From Sisyra terminalis (taxonomy: Eukaryota > Arthropoda > Insecta > Neuroptera > Sisyridae), in assembly GCA_958496175.1 (NCBI GenBank), contig OY292275.1, forward strand, positions 23,475,001-23,539,000: DNA of 64,000 bases, given 5' to 3'. Position numbers and translations under genes: made by a program. Of the stretch, positions 23,548 through 36,905 are shown piece by piece; the stretch's first letter is position 1, and every line of letters starts with the position of its first letter. The notes under the pieces are model-generated. The model did not search any database and had not been told where the DNA came from. It saw only the letters and a program-made list of their open reading frames with translations.

Positions 23548-26018
23548 TGTTTTTTCCTCATACATGTAATAATATGCTTGTTATACATAATTAATGTGAA
23601 AATAATTATAATTATGTTGGAAAAAAAATATTGTAAAATAATTAATTAATAACACAATCAATATACATGCTGTCTCCAAAGTAGTGTAAACAGCAAAAAT
23701 GACACGTAGGTATAGGAGATTAAATTTCGAAGTGAAAAATCATAGGTGATTTATTTTCTCTGAAGTTCTTTTTATTAGTAATTAATTAAAATTAAGTAGC
23801 CAATCAGCAGTAGCCAACGCGTTTAAGAAGATTAATGTATTGACTAAGAATATCAACAAAAAAAACTTCGCAACTTATAGTTTTTGATTCTGCAATTCCA
23901 CTTTACTCTTCTTATAAGATTTATAACATTTTGCGATTGACTACTTATTAATGTTATTGTATGTAACTGTTGAAACAGCCTATATAATAAAAAATGATCA
24001 AATATTATGTTTGAAGATATAGGTGCAAGACCTATTAATCTGTTTGTTGTTTGTAGTATCGATTTAATGTCTGTATACAAGATCTAAATAAATAATGTCA
24101 TCTTAAAAAAACAAATATAACACCATGAACATATCTTTGAGGTTTCACATTGACAAAAAATGATTCTCATATTTTTATATGAAACCATTGCACTAGTGTA
24201 AGCAAGTATTAGTTCGAAATTCCAATAATAACCTTTTGTTTTGTTCATTTATAGTTTTACTATTTAATTTTCCATTTTACCTATCACTTTTTTATTCGGA
24301 AAAGTAAACTTAAATATCTTTAATTTAAATTACTTTACTGTAGGGTTGTTTAGTAATTCATTCTAAACACCTAAATAAGCACTGTTTTAGAGTACATAGA
24401 TTATGTTGTAGATGTACACAATGAGTAATAGTTTATATTATTACATAGGTCAGTTTTCAAAATATACAAATATTTTAAATATGAAATAAATACAAGATTA
24501 GCTCATTAAAACAATACAGATAAAAATACCACACCAAAATGAATAGTTTCCTTGCGCTTTACTCATTTTTGTATAAGTAGATATAAGGTATATATTAAGT
24601 AATGAATGTTGTCCAGTGCAATCCGGATAATTTGAAGTCAAAGGACTGATAAAAAATCCTGTTGTCCAAAACTACAAGTTAAAAGAAATATAAAATTTGA
24701 AATTCTAGAAATAAGCTAGATCCACCAGAATATACAATAGTTATTGAAAAGATGTTTTCAATTAATCTTGGAAAGCTTTTTCTAAATATTTAATTGAATT
24801 GTTATGTGGGAGAAGTGGATTATAAAAGAGCCACTATCACTTACTTGGTAAATGTTGAACGAATAATGGGCGTAATATAATTTGATAATATAACAGCATT
24901 GGGCAACTGCAAATCCCAAAAGTTTGATAGTTCACCGAAAATAAACAAATAAGGTAAATTTTTAATTAACTTTTAAGATTTCAGGAAACATCTTTAAGGA
25001 TTTGTGAATTTTATAATGATTCAGTCACAAGCGATTATTTAAGGTGAAATTTTGTCAATATATGAGTATTAAATACGTCTTAGTTTTATCCAATCGTAAA
25101 AGATTAAAACTTTATTTTCTTCTATTACATTCTTTCTTGCAAGACTTAGTGTTAAAGACAAAAGGAGAAAAGACCAGAAGAACTTATCATGGTTGGGGAA
25201 CCTGAAAGTCTGGTACTAATTCTACTAAATATGGAAGATCTTTTCTGGATAACTATTGACAAGGATAAATTTATAGAAATCGTTGATGATCGCTTATACC
25301 CTTATAGTATACTGTAGGATAAAAACAGGCACGGTTCGCTAAGAAAGTTTTTCACAAAAACAAGCAATAAAATTTGCGAAATACTTTTCGAAATTATTTG
25401 AAATCTTTTCGCTTTTAACAGAATAGTTCAACTTTTTTGCATCACAACATAGATAATCAGATTTTAATTATGTGCTAATTTGTATTAACGAATTTTAAAT
25501 TTCAAAGCTATAGTTAAATGTAATTAATATATGGTAGATTTAATCTGCAACGTATTGTTATGCAGGATGTGTCTTACCTGTAACATAATCGTCATCTTTT
25601 AACCATGGTAATGAATTGAAAGTAAAGTTGCGTCATACAAAAGGAGACGTTGATGCAACTCAAAATCTACTGTTTTAAATAAGAGATGTTTCTTTTTGCA
25701 CTTTTGACTGTTGATATTTAATATCAAAGTAGCATATATTTTTTTACCAGGGATGAAAGTGAACTAAACGGCTTCATTTTTCCGTAAATTCAAAAAAACT
25801 TTCGTGAATTTAATTTTGTTGCCTAAGTAACAAAAACAAATTTAAGTTTGTACACTTATTCAACTACGCGGTGCAATATGATGAACCATTAGAATCGATA
25901 ATAGAATTCAATATTTTAAATAAACATATAATAAAAACAATGAGTAGTTTCTATAGTATTTTATCACTAAAGACAAACAACACTAAGCGACATAACGAAT
26001 ATTTCAAGAGTCAGTTGA
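23548..26018. other. gene-free AT-rich stretch
   Basis: No supported exon or RNA gene. CAGGGATGAAAGTG at 25749 resembles a hAT terminus but has no partner end. Confidence 0.45.
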
Positions 26019-26021
26019 GTA

Positions 26022-26892
26022 GGGGAGACTGGGTACAAAAGTAACGGTGGGTCGAAAGTAACAAACATGCTTTTATAGGTTTATCCAATGGGCGAACATC
26101 GTTTTACTGCCCTCAGGTGATAGCCTAGAGCATCCCCCTCAATCGCATTAAGTCGACGCGTGCGCAGTGCGTTGTTAGGTTATATAACAGGACGTAATGT
26201 GTTTTAACGAGCCAAAAGTTTTTCGACGTTTTCTTATTTATTGTTTACATAGTCGTACAAGGATCATAGCAATCCGAATGTTTGCATATCCATTCTTGAT
26301 TAGATAAATTTTACATTGTTTAAATTCATTTTTGTCTAGAACGTTCCGTTTTAAAGTTATATTACACGTTTTATTAAAAATGAGAATGGGTATAAAAGTA
26401 ACATAGCCCCCTAGTGTACAAAAGTAATATGTTACTTTTGTCCTCGTAATGATTTTATTACTAACATCATATTTTTATGATGATCATATTTATGTGTCGG
26501 TAGTTCTTATGCGTTGTCGCGGCATTCTATTGATTCATATCCGTAAAATATATATTTTTTGAGTATTTAAAATGCTGAATTTGGTTTATATCATTAATCT
26601 AAAGTCTTGAAATAAGTAATTTGTTGATTTAACTTGTACTATTGTTTTCATTAGCAACCCTTAGCAGTCTTGTTACTTTCGACCCATCTACGTGGTCGAA
26701 AGTAACAACTGACAATCTTTTTCATTTCTGTGTTACTCATATAAAACGCACTTTAATTGAATAAATCAAGTTACTTTTGTGAAGAACATAAACTAAATTT
26801 ATATGTGGTTATATTCATTTAATGGCAATAATAACACTCAGCCAGAAATCAAGGTAAAGGTACAAATTGTTACTTTTGTACCCAATCTCCCC
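26022..26892. mobile_element. TA-flanked non-autonomous transposon with AAAGTAAC repeats
   Basis: The termini GGGGAGACTGGGTACAAAAG and CTTTTGTACCCAATCTCCCC form a 24-bp inverted repeat with one mismatch when extended to GTAAC. TA flanks both sides (26020-26021 and 26893-26894). The core motif AAAAGTAAC or CGAAAGTAAC recurs about nine times, direct in the left part and mainly inverted in the right, for example near 26034, 26053, 26390, 26432, 26669, 26695, 26770 and 26868. There is no transposase frame. The repeated subterminal motif could be the transposase binding site (inference). Confidence 0.8.
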
Positions 26893-28900
26893 TACATGTT
26901 CGTATCTAGCGAATTTTCACGATTTGTGTTTTCAGTTTTTGTGTACTATTCAATTTTCGCGTAGAATGATGAAACAATCATCAAATTATTCAACTGTAGC
27001 TACTTAACCCATTACTATACTGGAACTGTGCCTACTGAACTTTACATAAGCACATTCCTAAAATTATTAAGAAGAATTAAAAAAATACAAAATACAATGT
27101 ATAACACAAGTTTGGGACTATGTATTCGCACGTAAAATATGTACTGAACTTCAAAAGATTGGTTGGTATGAATATACGATAATGTATTGTTTTGAAGTTA
27201 TACTTCTTTGAGTGGGAAAAAATAAATGGTGTTAAATTCACTGAATAATATTCAAATCTTGATTGAACTAAACAAAATGCAAATGCGCATGTGCTCAATC
27301 GGGTAACTTCTGTTATATATAAACTAAAAGCCAATCCAATTACACAAAATAAGATTTGTGTTTTTTAGAATCAAAAGTAACTTTTATGCTTTCAGATTCG
27401 GTAAATCAGTTTTTCGTATATGTACTTGCAACGAGAAAACTATTCGTTTAAATTTCAACCAACTTCTTTGAATTTATAACTGAGTTAAAAAATAATAAAA
27501 TATATTAAATCAAGATAATAATTGGCAAATGTTGGTATAGACGTCAGCGGAGATAGAGACCAAAAAGTATAAGGTCATAAGTGATAAGTGTGAGTGAAAA
27601 CCAAATATAATAATTATTGTCTCAAATTTCAACTAAATAGTTGTCATTTATTTAAACTGTCATTTTGATGCCAATCAATTATCAATTTTTGTCACTTGTC
27701 AGTTGTATCAGTGTTGGCTGTGAAATTTTCACAGGTAGCTACAAGTACTTTATAATTAGAATGTTGCAAATTCTGTTAAGAACTCTCGTTATAATACAAG
27801 TTGAAACTTATTTCCAGAAAAAAACTACTTTTACACAAACATTTTTTTAATCAATACTAACTTATGAACTACTCCGATATTGGGTTCAAATATCCTAACG
27901 AGCAAACTATAAATATTTCTAATTTCACAAATTTTTAAAAATCTTAGAATTGCAAAAACCATAATAGCCTTACTCCCATAAAACATTATAAATACCTATC
28001 CCAGCATATTAGCATATCCCCATTGTCTGAAAAGTAGGTATACTTCCTGGTTTGCATAAGCGCTGTATAGACCTGAATTTAAATACGTTATTTTATTAAA
28101 TGACGCTTTTCTACTTAAATTTTTCGATACATTGGTAATGAAATGTAGGAAAAAAATATATTTAATAAGTAAAACTATTCAAATATTAAGATCGGTCTAT
28201 TTTTCAGTACAGAATGTATACCTTTTGTCAGATAAAAGGGATGTGCTGAATTCAATAGTCGTAATATTATGTAACCACAGCATAATTTAAAACCATGTAG
28301 CTATCTAAATAATTTAAATTTGAATTACTTAAGAACACTAGATGGTGTTAATCAAGCAAAATAGAAAAACGCAAGGAAAAGTGTTCTTCCTCAGGTTAAC
28401 CTGCAAAGCAGCAGAATATATGTACAAATAGTTTCCATATTAGGATATATCAACACAGACAACCTTTCTCATATATTTGTAAAAATAAATTCATAAATCA
28501 ATTTTTATTCTATACACATATTCAATTAAACTTTTTTTTTTAAAATCCATCATAGCTTTCATTGATTTTTTAAGTCAAACTTTCACATTCAACATCAAAA
28601 ACCAATCAAAAGCAAGGAAAGTTTTCACGATCCTGCAACAATAAAATTTAGAATAAGTAGGCAAACGCAATTAATTCGGTTTCGGGTCAGTAATCTCAAT
28701 AAAGCAAAGATCAAACCTTTATTAATTATACGGCGATTATAAGAAAATTAAAGGAAGAAATTTACGGATAATAAATCACACTCATTGTGATCTCAAAAAA
28801 AGAAACATTAAAAATACATCATTTTCCCCCTTTTTTTGCGTCGAATGCTCTCTTGAACGCTAATCTCATTTATTTCCACTGAATTAAAATAAATACACAA
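26893..28900. other. gene-free AT-rich stretch
   Basis: No supported feature. Open frames at 27077-27334 (minus) and 27665-27850 (plus) lack motifs. Confidence 0.45.
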
Positions 28901-29570
28901 ATAAATTGAATATGACAGAGTGCCCCAACTTGTTTTGTGTCGTTAACACTTTCACGTCCGGTCGCGCGTTCCAAACGTTTTTACCAAAGTTAAGCGTTCG
29001 AGAACTCACGGTCGAAACAGAGTTTACACCAATAAATGACACAAACCAACGAACCCAAATAGCCCCCCATTGTCCACGTGTGGTTTAAGACGAGAAAGTG
29101 TTCTGTGTGTATATACTTCGAGGTTCTTTTTCCCTTTTTTTTCTTTGAAATTCACTCGACGAGAAATGATGGAAAGTCTTGGAAAAAAATGGCGCGGATA
29201 AAAGAACTATTATTGTATATTAATAATAATAATATGCAATAAACGAGGCAAATATATAATTAAATATGTAAAATAATCGCGAGTTGTCGTCTTATTAATG
29301 CGTATTATCTTATTCATATATCGAACGTGTGTGGGATGGATGAGAATCGAATTGAGAGAGAAAAGCCAATGTGAATGGCGAATTTATAACAAACGCAACG
29401 ATCATAAATTAAAAAAAAAAAGAAAAGAAATAATCAATAATCGGTCCGGTTTCTATTTTTGATTTTTAGCAAAAAGAAATGCACGAGTTTCAGACCGCGT
29501 GGACCTCCTGGAGTTTCGGAAACCGAGCATGAAACTTGTTACACTACATCCGGACCATTTCCCTAAAGCA
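28901..29570. other. two CpG-rich islands, unassigned
   Basis: Within 28910-29100 the sequence is markedly GC- and CpG-richer than its surroundings (ACTTTCACGTCCGGTCGCGCG). It contains an E-box CACGTG near 29077. A second patch at 29443-29566 carries GGTCCGG and CCGGACC about 100 bp apart as inverted arms, and a possible splice acceptor (TGATTTTTAG). A 60-aa frame crosses the first island but has no recognisable domain. These may be promoter, 5' untranslated or enhancer DNA; none can be proven. Confidence 0.3.
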
Positions 29571-31969
29571 AAAATCGTTTTACCAAACTATTAATATCTT
29601 TTTCAATAAATCAAATATACCTTTCTCCTTTTTTACTCATTTCATTGAAAAATACTACGAAAATAGTTGTACGCGTGAATTGCACGTGTGTGTGTCCTTT
29701 CGAATACAAATTTGTCTTCAATTTTCTCATTATCTAATTTGTTTTTATCGACGACGGGGTCACTGGACATAACATCGTAATAAAGAACATTCTTTTAAGT
29801 CGCCACAATAAATTTAAATAACTTGACAATCAGATATGAACAAGATTTTTAATTCAGAGCTTATTATTTTATAAATGGGCAGACAACCCTTTTGTAACAC
29901 TTGACATTTTAAAGATGTAATTCGCGTAGTTGAAAAGGAAAAAAAAGAAAGCTTAATGGAAGAAAGTCTTACCCCTTTGACAACAGTCCTAAGTAGGTAC
30001 ATATGTACTCCAGCATTTAAATGCGGTTGTTATGTAATGCGTTATACTTTCCGCAACGTTTTTATATGTCCTTTCTTTACTATCTTAATTTTTTACTAAA
30101 GTAATTTATTTCAATAGATCTTAAGGTAAAAACTAGATAAAGTAGAATAATTTTCGTAAAATATTTTAACAAATAAAAAAACGTAAACTATTTTGCTGGT
30201 TAAGGTTTAGATTTGCTTTGCATAAAATCTTTTCAAAATTTTTATAAAATTCAATTTTGAAAAAAAAATCTATATGCATAAAATTATAAAAAAATAATTT
30301 AAAACCAAAAGAAAATGCTTCATTGTAAATAATTGCTATTATACAAATTAAAAATACACTTTTCTTAACTTAAAAAGAGTACTTTTGATGAACGATTTTT
30401 GTGATACTTAAAACTACCCCCCCAAAGAACTCATCAGCAAACCATCAGGAGGAATCGTAAAATGTATTTCACATTTTTTCTAGATTTATTTTGTAGGTAT
30501 TAGCACATATAATGACCTACTTAAACTAATGTAATATAGGTAGAGGTATTGAATATGATATTTTTATTGAAATGAGTTCTGGATCACTATTATTGGATTA
30601 AAATATCCTTCCGATTTCGACAATGTTTGGTCTTAAAAAAATACGTCAGTTGTCGATAATAAAATTATGAAATTCGTTGACCAACACCAACCGTTAATCA
30701 AATAATACTACATTCGTTCCTATCGTGCGGTCTTTAAAAGGGTCCCATAACTGATCCTTCATCAAAATATTTCGAAAAAAATATATCCCCGGACAAAGGT
30801 TCACTAAAACCTGACAATATATCCCGACAACAGAATATTCGGCAAGACTACGATTTTTTCAGCACTACAATTTGAAGATGGATTCTTATATATTTCGACA
30901 AAGTAAAACGAAAAGAAAGATTTTTTTAAATCATTTAGTTTAGGTGATATCGAATTTAAAAAATTATTTTAAAAAATATTTTAAATACACAATCAATTGA
31001 TTCTGTTATTTTTGATTTGATGGCACATTGTTAAAGATTTTGTCACAAGTTGACTTAAATGTAACTTCCAGTTATCAATACTTACATTTGGTCACAAAGG
31101 TTATTGTTTACAGAAGTTATAGCATGATCGGGTTATAAGATTGCAAAAACCGTGAAAAATATATAAATATATAGATCAATGCAAAAGTCAGAAATATGCC
31201 AGTAATTTCTACGCAGATACAATTTAATAGCTAATGAAAATGAATTTTAACATTGTAGGTAATATTTCACTATAAAATATTCTGTTCTTCCATTTTTTCC
31301 CAAAACACAGTAGTAGATACATAAATACGATATTTGCAAAATATATACATAAGGTTCCAAGTTAATCTATTAGTCTGTTGATAAACAATCTGATAACCAA
31401 ATTAAATATATTATGTGTATTTAAAAAAAAACCAACAAACAAACTTTTTTAACAAAGCACATCTTTCGTTTTTTGTAAGTTGAACTTTATAAGGTGCTTA
31501 ATTTAAATGACTTCTCAACTTGTCTTTAATAAGTAATTGATTTTTTAACTATTATTTTTAATTTCCTCAATAGAAACCACTTAACGATTTTCTTTTTGAC
31601 GAAAAATTCAATAAAACTTTGAAATAAATATAAACATACATATTAGAAATAGAATAAACAGAATAAATTCAGTAGCAAGCAACAAATCATAAAAAGCAAT
31701 TGATTGTAATTTCTTGCTATCATATTTCAAAAATAAATTTATACGGAAAACTGGCTTAGGATTTAATGTCGTTGTCTTTAGGCTATTACAACTAATATAA
31801 ATAAATTGAAACATTATTTTACCATTTGAAAAAAGATACTTGCAAAAAATAGTAAGTAAAAAATAGTAAATATTGGTTTAATATATTTTTATCTATAATA
31901 AAGTACTACTAAATATTTACTCACACTACACGTGTTTAAAAAGTAAATGATAACACTTTACTTTTTACT
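29571..31969. other. gene-free AT-rich stretch
   Basis: No supported gene or bounded repeat. Confidence 0.45.
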
Positions 31970-32136
31970 TTTTCTAAACAGGACTATAGTACAAACCATA
32001 ATATAGGGCATAAATGTGTATTAACTTGGTTAGTTAAAATACTTTTTACTATAATATAGAATATAATAGATACCTTAGTTCCAACAAAAAATTAAACCTT
32101 TTTTTTCTCGTTTGTACTATAGTTCTGTTTAGAAAA
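31970..32136. mobile_element. palindromic MITE (167 bp)
   Basis: The arms at 31970-31996 and 32110-32136 are 27-bp inverted repeats with a single mismatch (TTTTCTAAACAGGACTATAG versus TTTTCTAAACAGAACTATAG). No target duplication is obvious, so the edges may extend slightly. The interior is AT-rich and non-coding. Confidence 0.65.
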
Positions 32137-33738
32137 ACAACTTATATATAAGTATCCCTTCACAAATTAAAATATAAAAAGTAATGGTTTTGGGATTATA
32201 AAATACTGTAAAAATGGATAATATTATGATGAATAATTTTTTGGATTAAAATACTTTTTAAAGTATTAACAGTATCAAATAAAATTCATATATTTAAAGT
32301 TATTTTTTTCAGTTTTAATATACATATTCAGGTTAAATAAGAGTAATTGGCATAGGCGTTAAACTGACTTTAATTTTTTTCTGTCATGAAGTACCCTTCC
32401 AAAAATTGGAGAAATTTTAACATTAGGCACATAGGTAGTGAAAAAAAGATAAGAAAAATATTTTCCCAGCAATGCCAAAAGAGTATCATGTTTAAAAAAA
32501 ATATTTTTCTAAGGATTTTAGAAAGCAGTGTAGTTGTTAATTTACTAACAAAATTCTATTATCAATCCCTAAAGCATATACAATTTTTAGATCAATCAAT
32601 TTTTCGCATAAGATCTGAAACTTTCAGCGTCGTAGTATTTTATTAGTACCTACATAAATTCTAAGTTTTTCATACTTGTACCCCTAGAATCTTTGCTTTT
32701 CAGATAATTTTGACGTTATTTTAATTTTATTGCACCCTCTTCTTATATCTTACTATCAAATAAGTTATATAAGGCATAGCATAAAATAATGAAATAAAAA
32801 ATAGTGTTTATATCATACCACCATAAGGTTATTATAAAAGAAATACGCGTACATCAATATTAATTTCTATCAAGACTCATAAACTCAAAAAAGATTTTCA
32901 TTCATTTATCAGGCAATCAAAAACTTTATCGCTTAATATCTTGACACACATATGAACTTTGTTCGATTTTTGTATATATTTGTTATGAAAAATATCTTTT
33001 ATAAAATAATGATGAATAGAATAAACTTGCGAAACTGATTAATAAAATGTGCTTGTATTTATATGAATAAGACGCAGTGATTAAGTTTACGAAAGAAAAA
33101 ATTTAACGAGTATTAAATTCAAGTTTGAAAGACAATCAAGCTCTTTGTACTAACATTAACTATTAGAAATTCTACAAATTAATTTTGTATATGTTTGACC
33201 TTTATTTTTTCTTTACTTGTAACATTTGTCAATCATTTAATCAGTTAACATTTTAGCTTAAATTTATCTTATACAATAACAACTTTAACGAAAAACAATA
33301 TCATTGTATGTATAAATTTTGGCACTAAAAACACATTTTCATATGGGACTATAAAGAAAACGTTTCATTTTTTTAAACATTTCCATGAGTTACGAGACCT
33401 AATTTGTTCCATTTCATATTATTTTTTTTCCTTTTTAAATACAACACTAAAATTACAAACAAAATAAATCTGATTTAAAAATAAGATAATCGTCTGAAAA
33501 CATTTAGGTGGAATTATTATACAAAAAATGTTTTTTACAAAGTGTATATTATGTGTGCTTACAACAAAAATTTTCCTCAAAAATATAAAATAAATAATGA
33601 TGAAATATACATACAATGAAATTTATAATAACTTTTTGAAAAAGAAAAGGCAATTTTTAAGTATCTTAGGAAGATATATTCTACCTGAAAAAATAGAATA
33701 AAACCTTACTACTTTTGCAAAATATATAATAATTTATA
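32137..33738. other. gene-free AT-rich stretch
   Basis: No supported feature. Confidence 0.45.
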
Positions 33739-33785
33739 TAGGTGTGATCAAAAAGTAAGGTGACTCTTTAAATTTCGTTTGTTCA
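33739..33785 (+). mobile_element. possible mariner-like terminus
   Basis: ATAGGTGTGATCAAAAAGTA followed by AGGTGACTCTTTAAATTTCG resembles the terminal region of insect mariner elements. No inverted partner and no transposase frame follow, so this is a weak call from style alone. Confidence 0.2.
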
Positions 33786-34122
33786 AAATCGCAAAGTTCT
33801 TTACCGACCGTTTTGAAATTTGTACCTACATAACGTTATGTTTGTACTGTTTGTAACTGGTTTTTTTTATATTGAATCAGAAGACTCAATGGAATTTCAC
33901 TTCAACAGGTATGTACAGTGAATGATGCTACGGATTACCAGGAGAATATTTATATCATATATCTATATCGTATATTTATATAAGTATTTCATCGTTATTT
34001 TCAAAGATTTAGCGAATTTTCTCAAAATTTAATTGAAAAATAAATACCTTGATGATACAAAAGGTACTGCAAGAGTTGCTGCGCATTATCAAGGGATGAG
34101 TTTTCAATAACCCACGACCATG

Positions 34123-34473
34123 TTTTTATTAAAATTCAATCCATTTATTTACAGCTATTATAATATAGACTGGTAGGACAATATCTGCCGAATTCAGCTA
34201 TAACATCGATATCCTTGAGGATAACGGCACTAAGTTCAATTTAATTGAAATTTTGTATTTAACGTTTCTAACAATAACTTTTTGAAATATTTACAATGGT
34301 ACATTGCACTATTTCCTCATCTTGACAGTTACGGAGATAAACATATTGCGGTAAAATAATGAGATTTAGTGTCTAATACCTCAGGAGTACTAAAATTATA
34401 GCTAAACCCGGCAGACGTCTTACCAATCTATATTACAATAGATATAAATAAATAGATGGAATTTTAATAAAAA
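34123..34473. mobile_element. MITE with ~80-bp terminal inverted repeats
   Basis: The left arm begins TTTTTATTAAAATTCAATCC and the right arm, read inverted, begins CTTTTTATTAAAATTCCATC. The match continues through TATTTA, TATAGACTGGTA, TCTGCCG and TTCAGCTATAA-like blocks for about 80 bp with scattered differences. Long arms with short interior are typical of Mutator-like or foldback MITEs, but no target duplication was visible to decide. Confidence 0.75.
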
Positions 34474-34584
34474 GAGTCGTAAGAGTAAATTTAGGATATT
34501 GTAAAATTTAATTGCTATTTTTGAAAAAGTTTGTTTTTATTAGACTTCCGATTTTAAATAATTTATACTTCAATTAATAAAATA

Positions 34585-34712
34585 GTCTATTGGTAACCGA
34601 GTGGTCATGGTAAACGTCAAGTATCGAGCAAATTATTTCTCGATTAATGGATTTTTATTAACCCTAGAATCACTAACGACCTTAGTAGTTATAAACGGTA
34701 AATAACAATAAA
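34585..34712 (+). repeat. tRNA-derived SINE, copy 4 (internal deletion)
   Basis: The head CTATTGGTAACCGAGTGGTCAT leads directly to GTATCGAGCAAAT: the anticodon-arm and B-box segment (CTCCAAAACTGGTAGGTGTTGGGTTCGATTC) is deleted. The 3' domain CCCTAGAATCACTAACGACC and CTTAGTAGTTATAAACGG is present. Without a B box it should not be transcribed. Confidence 0.8.
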
Positions 34713-36180
34713 AAATAATGTTGGTCAATTCAAAGCCATCTTTGCTAGAACGAAATGAATTTCTTTTAATCTTTCCTTTACGGTGTTAAAAATAGAACTA
34801 TGATCGGTAATCTATTTTTAATATAAAATTTGAAAAAAAAAGTTTAAAACTCTGAAATATTTGATTTTTTATAAATATCGTTTCAACTGATCATAGTTTA
34901 AGTTGAACTTCATCAATTATTGTTGATATTTTAATTATTATTCATTATTTTATTAAAAATAACAGTTAATTTGAGTGTTCTTGTTACAATCTCCGAAATG
35001 GAATATAGCTCAGTTCGTGTGTTGCGCATGGTCACTCACAATATATATAAGAAAGAGACATTTGTTACGTATGATACAAAGGATGCAAAAAGTAAAGTAA
35101 ATACGCCATACTAACGCTTGATTGCATTGGTAAATTTATCATGAATTTTTTGATAAATCATCTCATTGTGGGGAATATATCTTCTTTTTTTTGTTACTAT
35201 TATGGTTTTATACTATGTGTAAATGTTTTAGAGAAGAATACCAAAAATATGAAGTCACTGTCTCTTATTTATATTTAGAGATATTTACATTATTAAAGGT
35301 AGTATGTACGAAATACATCCCCATAGGTACGGGAGGGTTAAGAATATTAATGGAATTGCATGGGTATTACGATGTTAAATGTTAAATAATCAGTTGATAA
35401 ATTAATAACCACTGTTTACTGAGAGACCGAAAGCTCATTGCGAAAAGCTGTCTATCACTTGCATAATTACTAAAAATTTGATAATTAGATAAGTTTGATT
35501 GTTACGCTTTAAAAACCATATATTGGCTAAATGTATTGACTATAACTCAATCTGTACACAAAATTTGTACTCATTAATATCTTATAACACATTATAAACT
35601 AGTTTTTTTTATATGACGAATTTTGCCTACACAGAAAAGATTAGGGAGGGCAATGAGGAGTAAGAGAAACACCACTGCCTCAAATGCTAATATATTGATG
35701 AGGCGAATCATTAAAAATTCAGTTGTATTCAAAACCCAATGACCTATATAAGAAGTTATAAATATAATCAAAAATGAAGTCCCCGTCAAAATTTTTCTGA
35801 TGAATCACATGACTCGAATTTTAAATCAAGACGACAAAAATTAACAAGTTGAGAAGTTTGGAAACATTTATATTCCTCAAAACTCACAATCAATCTCATT
35901 TAGCATAACAATTTCTTGTCTTATGTTAGACTTGTCGTTAATTTACATTTTTGTCACAACCTCACTCATTTACTTTAAAGTAGGCAAATTAAAATTCCTC
36001 TCTTTCTTGACTATGCTAAACAGATAAAGTTAGTTTGAATGAAACTTTTGGATTGAAGACAAGAAAATCGAATTTATTGACCATGAAAAATGAAAACAAA
36101 ATGAAAAAAATAAGGAATTAAAAGACATATTAATTTTTCTTGATAAGCCAATAAATTTAAGTGTTGTTTAGTTGATGTTT
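34713..36180. other. gene-free AT-rich stretch
   Basis: No supported gene. Frames at 35191-35385 (plus) and 35592-35789 (minus) have no recognisable motif. Confidence 0.45.
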
Positions 36181-36300
36181 ATGTCTGGAGCGTGGAAATA
36201 TATTCCCGTTGGACACCCACTTTTTTCATTAGAAGAGTTCTTTGGGACGACGGGGGAGTTACACGCAAGTGGAAAATCGCTGAAGGTGATTTATGGATGA
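36181..36300 (+). CDS. possible 39-residue small ORF in a GC-richer patch
   Basis: ATG to TGA encodes a 39-residue peptide beginning MSGAWKYIPVGHPLFSLEEF. The surrounding 36170-36380 patch is richer in G and C than its neighbours. The peptide is not recognised, no splice site or ribosomal context decides it, and it could be chance within a regulatory or untranslated segment. It is listed because composition and frame coincide. Confidence 0.12.
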   Translation: MSGAWKYIPVGHPLFSLEEFFGTTGELHASGKSLKVIYG

Positions 36301-36728
36301 GAACAAGCTCCAAAAATACACAAGAATATCATCGTCAGTAGTCGAGAGAGTGCGTTGTTAACTTGGCCAGAAACAGAACTATACACCCACATAAACATAC
36401 CTATGAATAGATTGTTTGGAGCTGTCAACTTAAATTAGCGAATATACGCGATCTTTCAACAAACCTCACTGAAAACTTACTATTTACAACGGATAACTTG
36501 AAATACGCATTTTAGACTTATTTTAAGATTTATGTATTATTTTTCAAATGTGTCAAATTTATAGTTTTCTATGCATTGAAACAATAATTAGTTACAGAAA
36601 AAATTTAAAGCACAAATCTCAAAATTTAAAATTAGTTATATTTCACAACTCAGTGAATATAATTGTAATAACTGTCATTACTAAAATAAGAATCTTACTT
36701 TTCAATTAAAACAAATTTCGTCCTTAAA
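36301..36728. other. gene-free stretch
   Basis: The first 80 bp retain the higher GC content of the preceding patch (GTCGAGAGAGTGCGTTG). The rest is AT-rich and featureless. Confidence 0.4.
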
Positions 36729-36905
36729 TCTACTGGTGGCCGAGTGGTGAAGGTGGCCGCTCCAAAACTCGTAAGTGTTTTACTTCGAATCTCGTGTTCG
36801 AATCTCGTATCGAGCAAATTTTCTATATTTTTCGATTTATGGATTTTTATTAATTCTAGAGATGCTAAAAGCCTTGGTAGTTATAAAGTGACGGCAAGTA
36901 AAATT
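36729..36905 (+). repeat. tRNA-derived SINE, copy 5 (duplicated B-box segment)
   Basis: The head CTACTGGTGGCCGAGTGGTG has an intact A box. The B-box region is tandemly repeated: TTCGAATCTCGTGTTCGAATCTCGTATCG near 36786-36814 contains TTCGAATCTCGT twice. The body and 3' domain (CTAGAGATGCTAAAAGCC, TTGGTAGTTATAAAGTGACGGC) follow. Confidence 0.85.

Noticed and set aside
36729..36820. Functional tRNA gene from A and B boxes
   Set aside because: No acceptor stem or anticodon arm can be folded; the boxes belong to a SINE with the usual 3' domain.
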